Origin: Tatumella sp. JGM91
Lineage (GTDB): Bacteria > Pseudomonadota > Gammaproteobacteria > Enterobacterales > Enterobacteriaceae
NCBI RefSeq assembly: GCF_018257575.1
Contig: NZ_JAERJP010000018.1
Coordinates: 1 to 64,000 of the forward strand
Reading direction: 5' to 3'
DNA length: 64,000 nt
The notes beneath the pieces are model-generated. The model was not told where the DNA came from. It worked only from the letters and a program-made list of their open reading frames with translations, and did no database searches. The translations under genes were made by a program, and so were the position numbers. Of this stretch, positions 15,545 through 23,950 are shown one piece after another (positions within the stretch are counted from its first letter, which is position 1; each line of letters starts with the position of its first letter).

Positions 15545-17509
15545 TCAGCGGCTAATCAGTTCCCCTTTATATGTACTGAGTAGTGTCTGTAAATCATTAA
15601 CCACAAGGGCTATTTTTTCGTTATCAGGCAATATCCGGATAATCACCAGATATTCATGCAGTAACTGCTGCAGTTTTACATAAGCCCGTTCCCGCTGAAT
15701 CGCCATTTTCTGCTGAGATAAATCACTGGCTGTTTCACGGATCTGCAGGTGAAAGTCAGACAGTGTCTGCAAATAGGGAATATTTAAGGCGGTAATACGC
15801 CGGTAAATAATGATCAGATTAATCCCGAGACGGTAACGTTTTAATTTACGGCTATCAAGGGTGATCAGTAACAACAGGTCATCGTATAAGGCGCTGAGAC
15901 GACTGATTTTACGTCGTTTAGGGTTAGTGGTCAGTGTCTGCAGTGAGGTAGTAAGAATATTGCGTAACAGTGCATTGGACATGGAGCTTTTACTTAAGTC
16001 CGGAATCAGCCAGATAATCAGCAGGGTCACAATGGCACCGATAATCTGTCCCAGGGCGCTGTCCAGATAATGACTGAAATTGAACACTTCCGGGTTGGTA
16101 ATCGGGATCAGGTTAAAAATAAACATCAGAGAAGCCGCACTGCCCAGGATTTTCCACTGTACACACAGAGAAAAGAAAAATACCAGAATACTGACTGCAA
16201 TAATCAGTAATAAGAAACTCTGCTGGGTGGCAGGCAGGACAATCAGGTAATAAAAAAAGCTGACCGGCAGGATATAAATCATACCGTAGATAAAATCCAT
16301 GGCGACGCGGCGCGGATTTTCTGCCCGCATCGCCAGGGTAGCAACAATACTCGAGATAATCAGAAACCCTGTGACTGCTGTTGAGGTGGTGGTAAACCAT
16401 AAACAGCAGCCGACAAAGCCGGTCAGGAAAGTACGGAAGCCGTTCACCAGAGCATGTTTTCTTTGTACCGAAGCCGCAGCATTAATCGCATAACGGCTGA
16501 TTATTTCCTTCTCGATATCATGCAATGGCACTTTGGAGTGAAACCCGGTGCACAGAATACGTAATTCTTTCAGCCCTTTTATCCAGGAAGAGAGGGCATA
16601 CGGGGTCTGATGTGACGCTAACTGAGGAATAAGTAAAGTAAACTGGTGGAGTTTCTGTGTCAGTGCCGGAGTGCTGTCTGGTATCTGGCTGAACAGCAGA
16701 TACCAGCTGGTACTGCGTTTTTCCGGACGCTGGTGGAAATACTGCCAGGTTTCATAGGTCAGGGTACATAAATGAAACATCAGTCCGTTTATTCCCTTCA
16801 GCCGCTGCAGTAACACCGGATTATTATGGGTGGACTCCATTTTCAGTACCTGACGCATTGCATTAAACTTTTTACATTCTTCAAGCATATGCCTGAAACG
16901 CTCTTCAAATTCCTGCTCATTGGCTGCGGTAAAGCAGCAGGCCATCAGGCGAAATAATGCCATTGGACAGTCATCAATAAAGCGTTTTATTTGCGGCTTA
17001 ATACTGCGGGGCATAAAGATTAAATCGGAAAATATAATACACAACAGCCCTAAAGATATTTCCAGCGAACGGTAAATTGCTATTTGCGGCGCTGCCTGAG
17101 GCGTTTGCCAGGCGGTGACCAGAATAATAAATACCGAATAGCCGGCAAGGCCGAAAGCATAAGAGATTTCCTGCTTAACAATCGTATATAGCCAGGAAAA
17201 GAAACCCGCCCACAGACAACAGGCAAACAGCATCAGTACCGGGGCACGTGACAGGCCGCAGATAATGATGACCGCCCCCAGTGAACCAATCGCGGTACCT
17301 ATCAGCCGTAAAAATCCCCTGAACCTCAGTACGCCGGTCATCGGCTCTCCGCCGGAGGCGAACGCCGGAGAAGCAGCAATAATAGCGACTGTCATCATTG
17401 ACCATTTTGGTGTGTCCAGCTGCAGGACAAAGCTAAGTACTAACGCCATCACCAGGGCAAAAGTCGTTTTGCAGGCAAAACGAAGCCGGAAAAGTAATGA
17501 ATTATGCAT
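15545..17509 (-). CDS. FUSC-family inner-membrane protein, second copy in the window
   Basis: A 654-residue protein with the same two-repeat organisation as the one at 5277-7352. A membrane block covers residues 12-165, a soluble segment follows, and a second membrane block covers about 355-500. The first repeat has LQLDTPKWSMMTVAIIAASP. Its length matches AaeB (655 aa), which exports aromatic carboxylates, but it has no adjacent HlyD adaptor. The two copies are diverged, so recent duplication is unlikely. CRP-like sites lie in the upstream gap. Confidence 0.8.
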   Translation of the reverse strand: MHNSLLFRLRFACKTTFALVMALVLSFVLQLDTPKWSMMTVAIIAASPAFASGGEPMTGVLRFRGFLRLIGTAIGSLGAVIIICGLSRAPVLMLFACCLWAGFFSWLYTIVKQEISYAFGLAGYSVFIILVTAWQTPQAAPQIAIYRSLEISLGLLCIIFSDLIFMPRSIKPQIKRFIDDCPMALFRLMACCFTAANEQEFEERFRHMLEECKKFNAMRQVLKMESTHNNPVLLQRLKGINGLMFHLCTLTYETWQYFHQRPEKRSTSWYLLFSQIPDSTPALTQKLHQFTLLIPQLASHQTPYALSSWIKGLKELRILCTGFHSKVPLHDIEKEIISRYAINAAASVQRKHALVNGFRTFLTGFVGCCLWFTTTSTAVTGFLIISSIVATLAMRAENPRRVAMDFIYGMIYILPVSFFYYLIVLPATQQSFLLLIIAVSILVFFFSLCVQWKILGSAASLMFIFNLIPITNPEVFNFSHYLDSALGQIIGAIVTLLIIWLIPDLSKSSMSNALLRNILTTSLQTLTTNPKRRKISRLSALYDDLLLLITLDSRKLKRYRLGINLIIIYRRITALNIPYLQTLSDFHLQIRETASDLSQQKMAIQRERAYVKLQQLLHEYLVIIRILPDNEKIALVVNDLQTLLSTYKGELISR

Positions 17510-17665
17510 TTTTTATTGAATCATTATTAAAATAATTGCAGGCAGCTAAAAAAAGCCACACCTATACAGCAGCAACCAGCGATGGTTACAAAAGAGGCGA
17601 TTAAATTAACGGTGCATCAGGGACATTTCCACACAGGAATTGGGTGATGAGCCTCATCTTACGCC

Positions 17666-17701
17666 TTTGTGAAGGAACACAAAAGTGTGATTTACATCAA
17701 A
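17666..17701 (-). promoter_or_regulatory. CRP-like site and adjacent inverted repeat before the FUSC gene
   Basis: TGTGATTTACATCAAA at 17686-17701 matches nine of ten positions of the CRP arms. Next to it, TTTGTG-AAGGAA-CACAAA (17666-17683) is a perfect inverted repeat with similar arms. Both lie 157-192 nt before the FUSC start on the minus strand. The 274-nt gap holds no gene. Confidence 0.45.
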
Positions 17702-17783
17702 GTAATAAAATTTATTTCGGAGTCTGGCTGTCAGGAGAGCAGTAAAGGAACGGCAGAGCGGCTGGCGATCTGCCGTCAGTTAA

Positions 17784-18344
17784 TCAGGCGTTGCGGATCC
17801 GTTCTGCCCACTGACTGATATCTTCACCACTACCCATATCCGGCTGGATCAGGCCATTAATCATAAAGGTCGGAGATACATGAATCCCGTTCTGACGGGA
17901 ATATTTGCAATGCCATTTGATCAGCTGTTGCAGTTCCGGCTTTTCAAACGGCAGCCAGATATCAACACCACTGTATTTCTCAATACGTTCGATAATCTGC
18001 CGTGGTGTGGCATCCATATTCGGCCCGCTGCAGTGGTCGGTAAACTCGAACTCTTCACGATGATCACCCACCGCTTTCAGGACTTTCAGGGCGGCACTGT
18101 TGCCCTGTGGCAGGGTAGCGGCGGCGAGGATAGCGCGGACAATCACCCCGGAAAACATATGCCATGGCTGAGACTGCAGATAAATTTTGATAGTCAGTTG
18201 ATCTTCGCCCATCAGGCTGAGCAACCCGTCGAGTTTATTCAATGCCCGGACCGAAAAAGGGCAGGTCGGTTCGAGAAAAATCGCCAGTAACGCCGGGCCA
18301 TGGCCCAGGGTCAGTGCTTTTTCAGAAACAGGTGTTACAGCCAT
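17784..18344 (-). CDS. DsbA-like thioredoxin-fold protein with CPFS active site
   Basis: A 186-residue protein without signal peptide. LAIFLEPTCPFSVRALNKL places a CxxS motif (Cys28-Ser31) where DsbA/DsbG-type proteins have CxxC. VSPTFMINGL near residue 158 supplies the cis-Pro loop. The single active-site Cys suggests a reductase, isomerase or glutathione-dependent role rather than dithiol oxidation. The ATG at 18344 has AGGA 5 nt upstream and is preferred over 18356. It lies behind the racemase gene on the same strand after a 150-nt gap. Confidence 0.75.
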   Translation of the reverse strand: MAVTPVSEKALTLGHGPALLAIFLEPTCPFSVRALNKLDGLLSLMGEDQLTIKIYLQSQPWHMFSGVIVRAILAAATLPQGNSAALKVLKAVGDHREEFEFTDHCSGPNMDATPRQIIERIEKYSGVDIWLPFEKPELQQLIKWHCKYSRQNGIHVSPTFMINGLIQPDMGSGEDISQWAERIRNA

Positions 18345-18494
18345 GATAATCCTCATTAGTCATTGCAGACCAACAAATACCCTGAGTTCTGTATGCAGGG
18401 TATTTATCAGTACAGGAGTGATGATGTCAGAATAAAGGGCGATACCGCCGGGCGCAACTCCTGCCGGTGACGCCCGGGGCAGCCGACCGGATGA

Positions 18495-19241
18495 TTAGCC
18501 TGCGGGATTTAACTGAGAAAAAATACCGGTCACCGGTTTCGGTACCGGATAAGCCAGGTCACCGTGTTTGCTGGTGGTAAGGCCGAGAGACAACAGTGAC
18601 TCCAGCATTTTCACTGCCGCAGTCACACCATCAATAACCGGGATCCCCAGTTCACGGGTAAGTTCACTGGCCAGCCCGGCCATCCCGCCACAGCCCAGCA
18701 CAATCGCCCCGCTGTTATCATATTTCATCGCCTCAATACACTGCTGACGTATTTTCTCCCCCGGCAGCGGGCTGTCCTGTTCCAGAGCCAGTACCGGCAG
18801 GTCGATAGTACGGATTGCCGCGCAATGCCCGCTAAAGCCATACTGCTGTAACAGGTGGCGGGCGATAACCACTGTACGTGGCAGGGTGGTAACAATAGTG
18901 AAACGGGTGGCGACCATTGTCGCCAGATGCATTGCCGCTTCAGCAATACCTATCACCGGGCCGCTGGCCAGTTCCCTGGCCGCCAGCAGCCCCGGATCGC
19001 CGAAACAGGCAATAATGTGCCCGTCGACCCGCTGGCGCAGTCCTGCGTTCACTTGTTGCAGTACCCCGACCGCCGCAATAGCTTCATCAAAATGTCCTTC
19101 AATGGAATTGACCCCTGAATCCGGACTGACAGCCAGAATACGGGTGTCAGGAGCAGCGACCGAGCGTGCAGCGGAGGCCATATTTTCGGTCATCGACTGG
19201 CAGGTGTTAGGATTAATTAATTGTATACAATACTGACCCAT
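18495..19241 (-). CDS. Asp/Glu/hydantoin racemase-family protein (allantoin racemase-like)
   Basis: A 248-residue cytoplasmic enzyme of the Asp/Glu/hydantoin racemase superfamily. The two catalytic cysteines are Cys79 (IIACFGDPGLLAAREL) and Cys184 (IVLGCGGMAGLA). The opening INPNTCQSMT is typical of hydantoin racemases and HpxA allantoin racemase. It is encoded next to a GntR-type regulator and an NCS1 permease, a grouping known for allantoin/hydantoin use (Klebsiella hpx genes). Hydantoinase or allantoinase genes are not present here, so the pathway is incomplete. A TTGTATACAA palindrome lies inside its fifth to eighth codons. Confidence 0.8.
   Translation of the reverse strand: MGQYCIQLINPNTCQSMTENMASAARSVAAPDTRILAVSPDSGVNSIEGHFDEAIAAVGVLQQVNAGLRQRVDGHIIACFGDPGLLAARELASGPVIGIAEAAMHLATMVATRFTIVTTLPRTVVIARHLLQQYGFSGHCAAIRTIDLPVLALEQDSPLPGEKIRQQCIEAMKYDNSGAIVLGCGGMAGLASELTRELGIPVIDGVTAAVKMLESLLSLGLTTSKHGDLAYPVPKPVTGIFSQLNPAG
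19221..19230. promoter_or_regulatory. TTGTATACAA palindrome in the racemase 5' coding region
   Basis: This perfect 10-bp palindrome lies 11 nt inside the racemase gene. The same decamer forms the core of the 18-bp palindrome at 20008-20025 beside the regulator start, so both may bind the same GntR-family protein. Confidence 0.45.
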
Positions 19242-19256
19242 AAAGACTCCGGAATA

Positions 19257-19961
19257 TTATTCAGCAAACAGTTTTCGAAAATCGGGCAGGGGCTTTTTAG
19301 CCCCGTTAAAATCCAGGCTCTGGACGATATTGTCAAAATGCGCCTGCATCAGGGCACTGAGAACCGGCAGATCCCGGTCCCTGACGGCATCCAGTAACTG
19401 CTGATGTTCTGAATCCCGGCACCCCTGTTGCCACTGGCTTCCCCAGGCGGCAATCACCAGTGAAGATCGTAATGTCAGATTAGTAACGATTTCGCTTATT
19501 ACCGGGTTACCGGCGACCGCATGTAAACGAATATGGAACATGGCTGAATGGCGGATTGCCGCAGCCGCATCCCGCTGATGGTGCGCCTGGTGTTCGAGCT
19601 GCAGGACCTCTGCCAGCTCCTGATGATCCTGTGGCTGCAGGCGTTGTGCCACATCCGGCAAATTTGCCAGTTCAATCAGGGTCCGCGTCCGGAAAATCTG
19701 TAATGATTCGCCGGCTGTCGGGTTAGCGACAAATGCACCACGGCCGGGCGTCATATTCACCATTTGCACCGTGGCGAGGCGGGTCAGCACTTTCCTGATG
19801 CCGGTCCGGCTGATACCGAACGCATCGGCCAGTGCTTCCTCCGGAAGTTTACTGCCCGGCGGTAGCTGGTGTTCCACCATCGCTTTTATTAAAGCTTCCC
19901 GGATGTGGTCTTCTTTTTCCTGCCCTTCGCGACTGTCACGGTAAGGGGTGGCGGTTAACAT
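19257..19961 (-). CDS. GntR-family transcriptional regulator, FCD subfamily
   Basis: A 234-residue regulator. It has an N-terminal winged helix (HIREALIKAMVEHQLPPGSKL, EEALADAFGISRTGIRKVLTRL, then PGRGAFVA) and a C-terminal helical FCD effector domain (about residues 80-225). The ATG at 19961 (MLTATPYRDS) has GGGAG 6 nt upstream and is preferred over 20021. It lies 15 nt downstream-facing of the racemase gene and is divergent from the permease. It most likely represses both until the purine or hydantoin ligand binds, as with Klebsiella HpxS; that is inference. Confidence 0.85.
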   Translation of the reverse strand: MLTATPYRDSREGQEKEDHIREALIKAMVEHQLPPGSKLPEEALADAFGISRTGIRKVLTRLATVQMVNMTPGRGAFVANPTAGESLQIFRTRTLIELANLPDVAQRLQPQDHQELAEVLQLEHQAHHQRDAAAAIRHSAMFHIRLHAVAGNPVISEIVTNLTLRSSLVIAAWGSQWQQGCRDSEHQQLLDAVRDRDLPVLSALMQAHFDNIVQSLDFNGAKKPLPDFRKLFAE

Positions 19962-19990
19962 GCGGTTCTCCCGGATAATGTTCTTTATTA

Positions 19991-20025
19991 GGTATACCAA
20001 TTTTTTGTTTTTTGTATACAAAAAA
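19991..20025. promoter_or_regulatory. Operator-like palindromes between regulator and permease
   Basis: TTTTTTGTATACAAAAAA at 20008-20025 is a perfect 18-bp palindrome, and GGTATACC at 19991-19998 is a second, smaller one sharing the GTATAC core. FCD-type GntR proteins often bind TTGTATACAA-like sites. The divergent position fits joint control of the regulator, racemase and permease genes. Confidence 0.6.
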
Positions 20026-20101
20026 ATGAAAGCTGGTCTGGATCCTGCAAGGTATCAGAGCGTGTGATTATTACTTCAGAATAGCTAAAGGGTCTGCAAC
20101 T

Positions 20102-21586
20102 ATGCCAAAAAATGAACCACAGAACGCCGGGCTCGTCAAACCAGGTTACAGCCCGAGGCTGACCAATGACGACTTAGCGCCGGTCAGAAAGCAACACTGG
20201 AACTGGTACAATATTTTTTCTTTCTGGATGTCAGACGTACACAGTATGGGTGGCTACGTGGTTGCCGCCAGTTTCTTTGCCCTCGGGCTGGCAGGGTGGC
20301 AGGTGCTGCTGTGTCTGCTGGCAGGAATTTGCATTGTCCAGTTTTTCGCCAACCTGGTCGCTAAACCCAGCCAGCTCAGCGGGGTGCCCTATGCGGTTGT
20401 CTGTCGTCAGGCCTTCGGTGTGTTCGGGGCAAATATACCGGCAGTGATCCGTGGCCTGATCGCATTCGCCTGGTATGGTATCCAGACATGGCTGGCATCA
20501 AATGCATTACTGCTGGTGTTACTGAAATTCTGGCCCGCGCTGGTACCGATGACGGTCCCCCGTTTCCTCGGCCTTTCGGCTCTTGGCTGGGTATGCTTCG
20601 CGATTATGTGGGTATTACAGGCTCTGGTCTTCTGGCATGGAATGAATGCCATTAAACGCTTTATTGATATTGCCGGCCCGGCGGTCTATATCGTGATGCT
20701 GGCATTAGCCATATGGATTATTTCGCAGACCGGCTTCGCCGGTATATCTCTGACCCTGGCAGAAAAGCCGTTATCTTTTGCTCAGCAGGGATGGCAGATG
20801 ATTTCGGCGGTTGCGCTGGTCGTTTCCTACTTTTCCGGTCCGTTGCTGAACTTTGGTGATTTTTCCCGCTACGCTGCCAGCATGCAGGATATCCGGCGCG
20901 GTAATCGCTGGGGCTTACCGTTTAACTTTTTACTGTTTTCGGTAATTACGGTGGTCATCGTTTCCGGAACCCATTCATTGTTCGGCAGAATGATTACCGA
21001 TCCTATCGAAACCGTCTCTCAGGTTGGTAGCGGCGTGGCAATGGCAGTGGCTTTACTGACAATGATTATTGCTACGATAGGGATTAATATCGTGGCGAAC
21101 TTTGTTTCACCGGCTTTTGATTTCTCTAACTGTGCACCGCAGAAAATCAGTTTCCGGATGGGCGGGATGATTGCTGCCGTAGGATCTGTCATTCTTACGC
21201 CGTGGAATTTGTTCCAGTCACCGGAGTTGATTCATTATACCCTCGACGTACTCGGTTCTTTTATCGGCCCGTTGTTCGGTATTCTGTTGTGTGATTTCTA
21301 TCTGGTAAATCGCAGCCAGATAAACACCGACCAGTTATTTAATGATTCACCGCAAGGCGCTTACTGGTATCGGCAGGGCTTTAATCTGAAAGCGATTTTG
21401 TCCCTGCTGCCGGCAGTGATGCTCTGCCTGCTGCTCAGCTTTATTCCGTCTTTACATTCGGTCGCCAGTTTCAGCTGGTTTATCGGCGTTGCCCTGGCTG
21501 CCGGAATCTATTACCGGGTGAGCGGGGCCGGAGTCAGGGCTCAGTCAGCAACAGATATTTCAGCCGGCGTCACTAAAGATATCTGA
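20102..21586 (+). CDS. NCS1-family permease (allantoin/hydantoin/nucleobase importer)
   Basis: A 494-residue inner-membrane protein with about twelve helices. NCS1 landmarks are visible: NDDLAPVRKQHWNWYNIFSF at the N-terminus, GVPYAVVCRQAFGVFGANIP (helix 3), ALVVSYFSGPLLNFGDFSRY (helix 6-7) and VSPAFDFSNCAPQKISFRMG. These match allantoin and hydantoin permeases such as PucI/AllP and Mhp1 in layout. The family uses proton or sodium symport. Genomic pairing with the racemase and GntR gene supports an allantoin or hydantoin substrate. Confidence 0.88.
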   Translation: MPKNEPQNAGLVKPGYSPRLTNDDLAPVRKQHWNWYNIFSFWMSDVHSMGGYVVAASFFALGLAGWQVLLCLLAGICIVQFFANLVAKPSQLSGVPYAVVCRQAFGVFGANIPAVIRGLIAFAWYGIQTWLASNALLLVLLKFWPALVPMTVPRFLGLSALGWVCFAIMWVLQALVFWHGMNAIKRFIDIAGPAVYIVMLALAIWIISQTGFAGISLTLAEKPLSFAQQGWQMISAVALVVSYFSGPLLNFGDFSRYAASMQDIRRGNRWGLPFNFLLFSVITVVIVSGTHSLFGRMITDPIETVSQVGSGVAMAVALLTMIIATIGINIVANFVSPAFDFSNCAPQKISFRMGGMIAAVGSVILTPWNLFQSPELIHYTLDVLGSFIGPLFGILLCDFYLVNRSQINTDQLFNDSPQGAYWYRQGFNLKAILSLLPAVMLCLLLSFIPSLHSVASFSWFIGVALAAGIYYRVSGAGVRAQSATDISAGVTKDI

Positions 21587-21730
21587 TAATCCTGTTCGCA
21601 CTGGCGGACAGACAGGGGGGATAAGCTCTTCGTGCGCGGGGCCTCATTTCCCCCGCGAAATCCTGTGGTTGCTGTGCAACCTCTCGGCTATACTCGGCGG
21701 TCTGTTCAGCATTACCATCGCAGGAGCGAT

Positions 21731-22333
21731 ATGCTTGATTCTAACGGGTTAGTAAAACAACTTTGCGACCAGGGCTGGTTTTACCAGCAAAATGTACTGG
21801 ATCCCGCGCTTATTTCGGGTTTAGCCGACTTATGTCATAGCCGTACCTTCCTGCAGGCAGGAATCGGCCGTGGCGTGAAGAACATTATTAATGAATCGAT
21901 CCGTTCTGACAGCATCAGCTGGATAGAAAAGTCTGAAACAGACCCGGCCATTAGCCGCTATCTGACGCTGGTGGAGCAAACCCGGCAGCTACTTAACCGT
22001 GAGTTTTTTCTTGGGTTGCAGGATTTTGAAGGGCATTTCTCCCGCTATCCTGCGGGGGCTTATTACAAACCCCACTATGACTGTTTTGCCAATGATAAAC
22101 GCCGGGCGGTCACGTTTATTGTTTATATCAACCAGAACTGGCATCCGCAGGATGGCGGGGAACTCTGTCTCCATTTACCGGAAGGGGAGCGGCTGATCCA
22201 GCCAGTTGCCGGCAGTGTTTTATGCTTCCTGTCGGAGCAGATCCTGCATGAAGTTAAGCCGACCCGCAAAGAACGTATGGCACTGACTGGCTGGTTTATC
22301 CGTAATGGCGGTCAGGATTACTACTACAGCTAA
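21731..22333 (+). CDS. 2-oxoglutarate/Fe(II)-dependent oxygenase (prolyl hydroxylase-like)
   Basis: A 200-residue protein of the 2OG-Fe(II) oxygenase (P4Hc/SM-20-like) fold. Iron ligands are His115 and Asp117 (YKPHYDCFANDKRRAVT) and His173 (EQILHEVKPT); Arg182 is placed to bind 2-oxoglutarate. The ATG at 21731 follows AGGAG and gives the family length. It probably hydroxylates a protein residue in the cytoplasm; no target is indicated by its neighbours. Confidence 0.85.
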   Translation: MLDSNGLVKQLCDQGWFYQQNVLDPALISGLADLCHSRTFLQAGIGRGVKNIINESIRSDSISWIEKSETDPAISRYLTLVEQTRQLLNREFFLGLQDFEGHFSRYPAGAYYKPHYDCFANDKRRAVTFIVYINQNWHPQDGGELCLHLPEGERLIQPVAGSVLCFLSEQILHEVKPTRKERMALTGWFIRNGGQDYYYS

Positions 22334-22397
22334 CCAGCCATTCCCCGGCGGGGGACGATGTTGCCGACAGTAAAAGTCCGGTGCTGCCTGCCGGTAC

Positions 22398-23825
22398 TCA
22401 GGAGGACGCTTTTTTGCCTGCCGTCACCTGACTGCCGGCATTTTTCTCCAGCAGTAAAATATCTGCCATTGCAATCAGGCATAACACCCCGAGGGCAATA
22501 AATGACAGCCGGAAACTGACCGCCGGTAACCCGTGAAGCCACTGTGATGTCTGACCCAGGCGCCCGGCCAGGTAGATACTGAGTGCGCAGAAAGTAATGC
22601 CTGCGCCCATGGAGAGCTGGGAAGATGCGCTGAACAGTGCGTTGGCATGGCTCATTTGCGCTTTAGGTACATCACAAAACACTAAGGTATTAATCGCGGT
22701 AAACTGCAAAGAACGGAACATACCGCCGATAAACAGCACCAGCATAATCAGCCAGTGAGCTGTCTGCGGAGTAAAAAATGCACAGGCGACCATCGCCACG
22801 ACATTAAGCAGACCATTCACGGTCAGGACAGTTTTAAAACCAAAGGTCCGCAGAATCCGCGTTGTCGCGGGTTTGATAGCAAGATTTCCGGCAAAGACCG
22901 CCAGTACCAGCAATCCCGAATGAAAAGCATCCATATGAAAGCCGGTCTGAAACATCAGAGGCAGCAGGAACGGAATCGCGGAAATAGCCGAGCGAAACAG
23001 GAATCCGCCGATCAGGGTGGCGCGGAAGGTCGGGATTGATAAAGCATCCATGCGGATCATCGGACAGGGCGCCCGCTTCATATGCCACCAGGTGATCCGG
23101 AGTCCGGCCAGACTGATCACCGACAATCCCAGTGTCAGGGGCAGAGGGATATCCGACGATACCATTTCCATACTGCATACCACACCGATCATTGACAACG
23201 CAGACAGGATAAAACCGGTTATATCAAAGGGCCGTTGTCCGGTGTCACTGCTGTTTTTCATCAGTCGTCGGGACAGCATAAACGCTATCATCCCCAGCGG
23301 CAGATTCAGAAAAAAAATCCAGCGCCAGTCAAACCAGGTGGTAATAAACCCTCCCAATGGCGGGCCGATAATCGGAGCGACCAGCGCAGGCCAGGTTAAT
23401 GTCGCAATGGCGGTGATCAACTGCTCCGGCGGGGTGTTTTTTAATACTGCCAGCCTGCCGACCGGCACCATTAATGCGCCACCGGCCCCCTGCAGAATAC
23501 GCATTGCCACAAACATCGTCAGATTTTCGCTGAGGCCACATAACACCGAGGACAGGGTGAAGATGACCAGTGCCAGAGAAAATACATTCTTTGCACCGTA
23601 GCGATCGGCTATCCAGCCACTGACCGGGATCAGGACCGCCAGGGTCAGTAAATAGGCACTGATCCCCAGATTCAGCCGGACAACATCTGTGGCAAAGGTG
23701 TGTGCCATCTGTGGCAGTGCGGTTGCAATCACCGTACCGTCGAGGAACTCCATAAAAAAAGCGCCCGCCACCAGCAGAGCAACACCTGAAACAGACTTAT
23801 TTGTTTTATTTATCAATACGCACAT
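22398..23825 (-). CDS. MFS multidrug exporter, DHA2 family (MdtD-like)
   Basis: A 475-residue transporter with about 14 helices. FMEFLDGTVIATALPQMAHTF matches the DHA2 opening of E. coli MdtD, as does the helix 2-3 loop SGWIADRYGAKNVFSLALVIF. ARILQGAGGALMVPVGRL resembles the MdtD ALQGVGGAMMVPVGRL segment. The family expels drugs or metabolites by proton antiport. It is not beside mdtABC or baeSR as in E. coli, so the symbol is withheld. It is divergent from another MFS gene. Confidence 0.85.
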   Translation of the reverse strand: MCVLINKTNKSVSGVALLVAGAFFMEFLDGTVIATALPQMAHTFATDVVRLNLGISAYLLTLAVLIPVSGWIADRYGAKNVFSLALVIFTLSSVLCGLSENLTMFVAMRILQGAGGALMVPVGRLAVLKNTPPEQLITAIATLTWPALVAPIIGPPLGGFITTWFDWRWIFFLNLPLGMIAFMLSRRLMKNSSDTGQRPFDITGFILSALSMIGVVCSMEMVSSDIPLPLTLGLSVISLAGLRITWWHMKRAPCPMIRMDALSIPTFRATLIGGFLFRSAISAIPFLLPLMFQTGFHMDAFHSGLLVLAVFAGNLAIKPATTRILRTFGFKTVLTVNGLLNVVAMVACAFFTPQTAHWLIMLVLFIGGMFRSLQFTAINTLVFCDVPKAQMSHANALFSASSQLSMGAGITFCALSIYLAGRLGQTSQWLHGLPAVSFRLSFIALGVLCLIAMADILLLEKNAGSQVTAGKKASS

Positions 23826-23950
23826 GACTGTTGCTTACCGGGCATGAGAACATAAGGAGCGATCATGATATCCAATGCCCTGAAGGGATGCATCTCATGA
23901 ATGTATATAAATATGTTTAGTAAATATTAATTAATTGTATTGGAGTTTTT

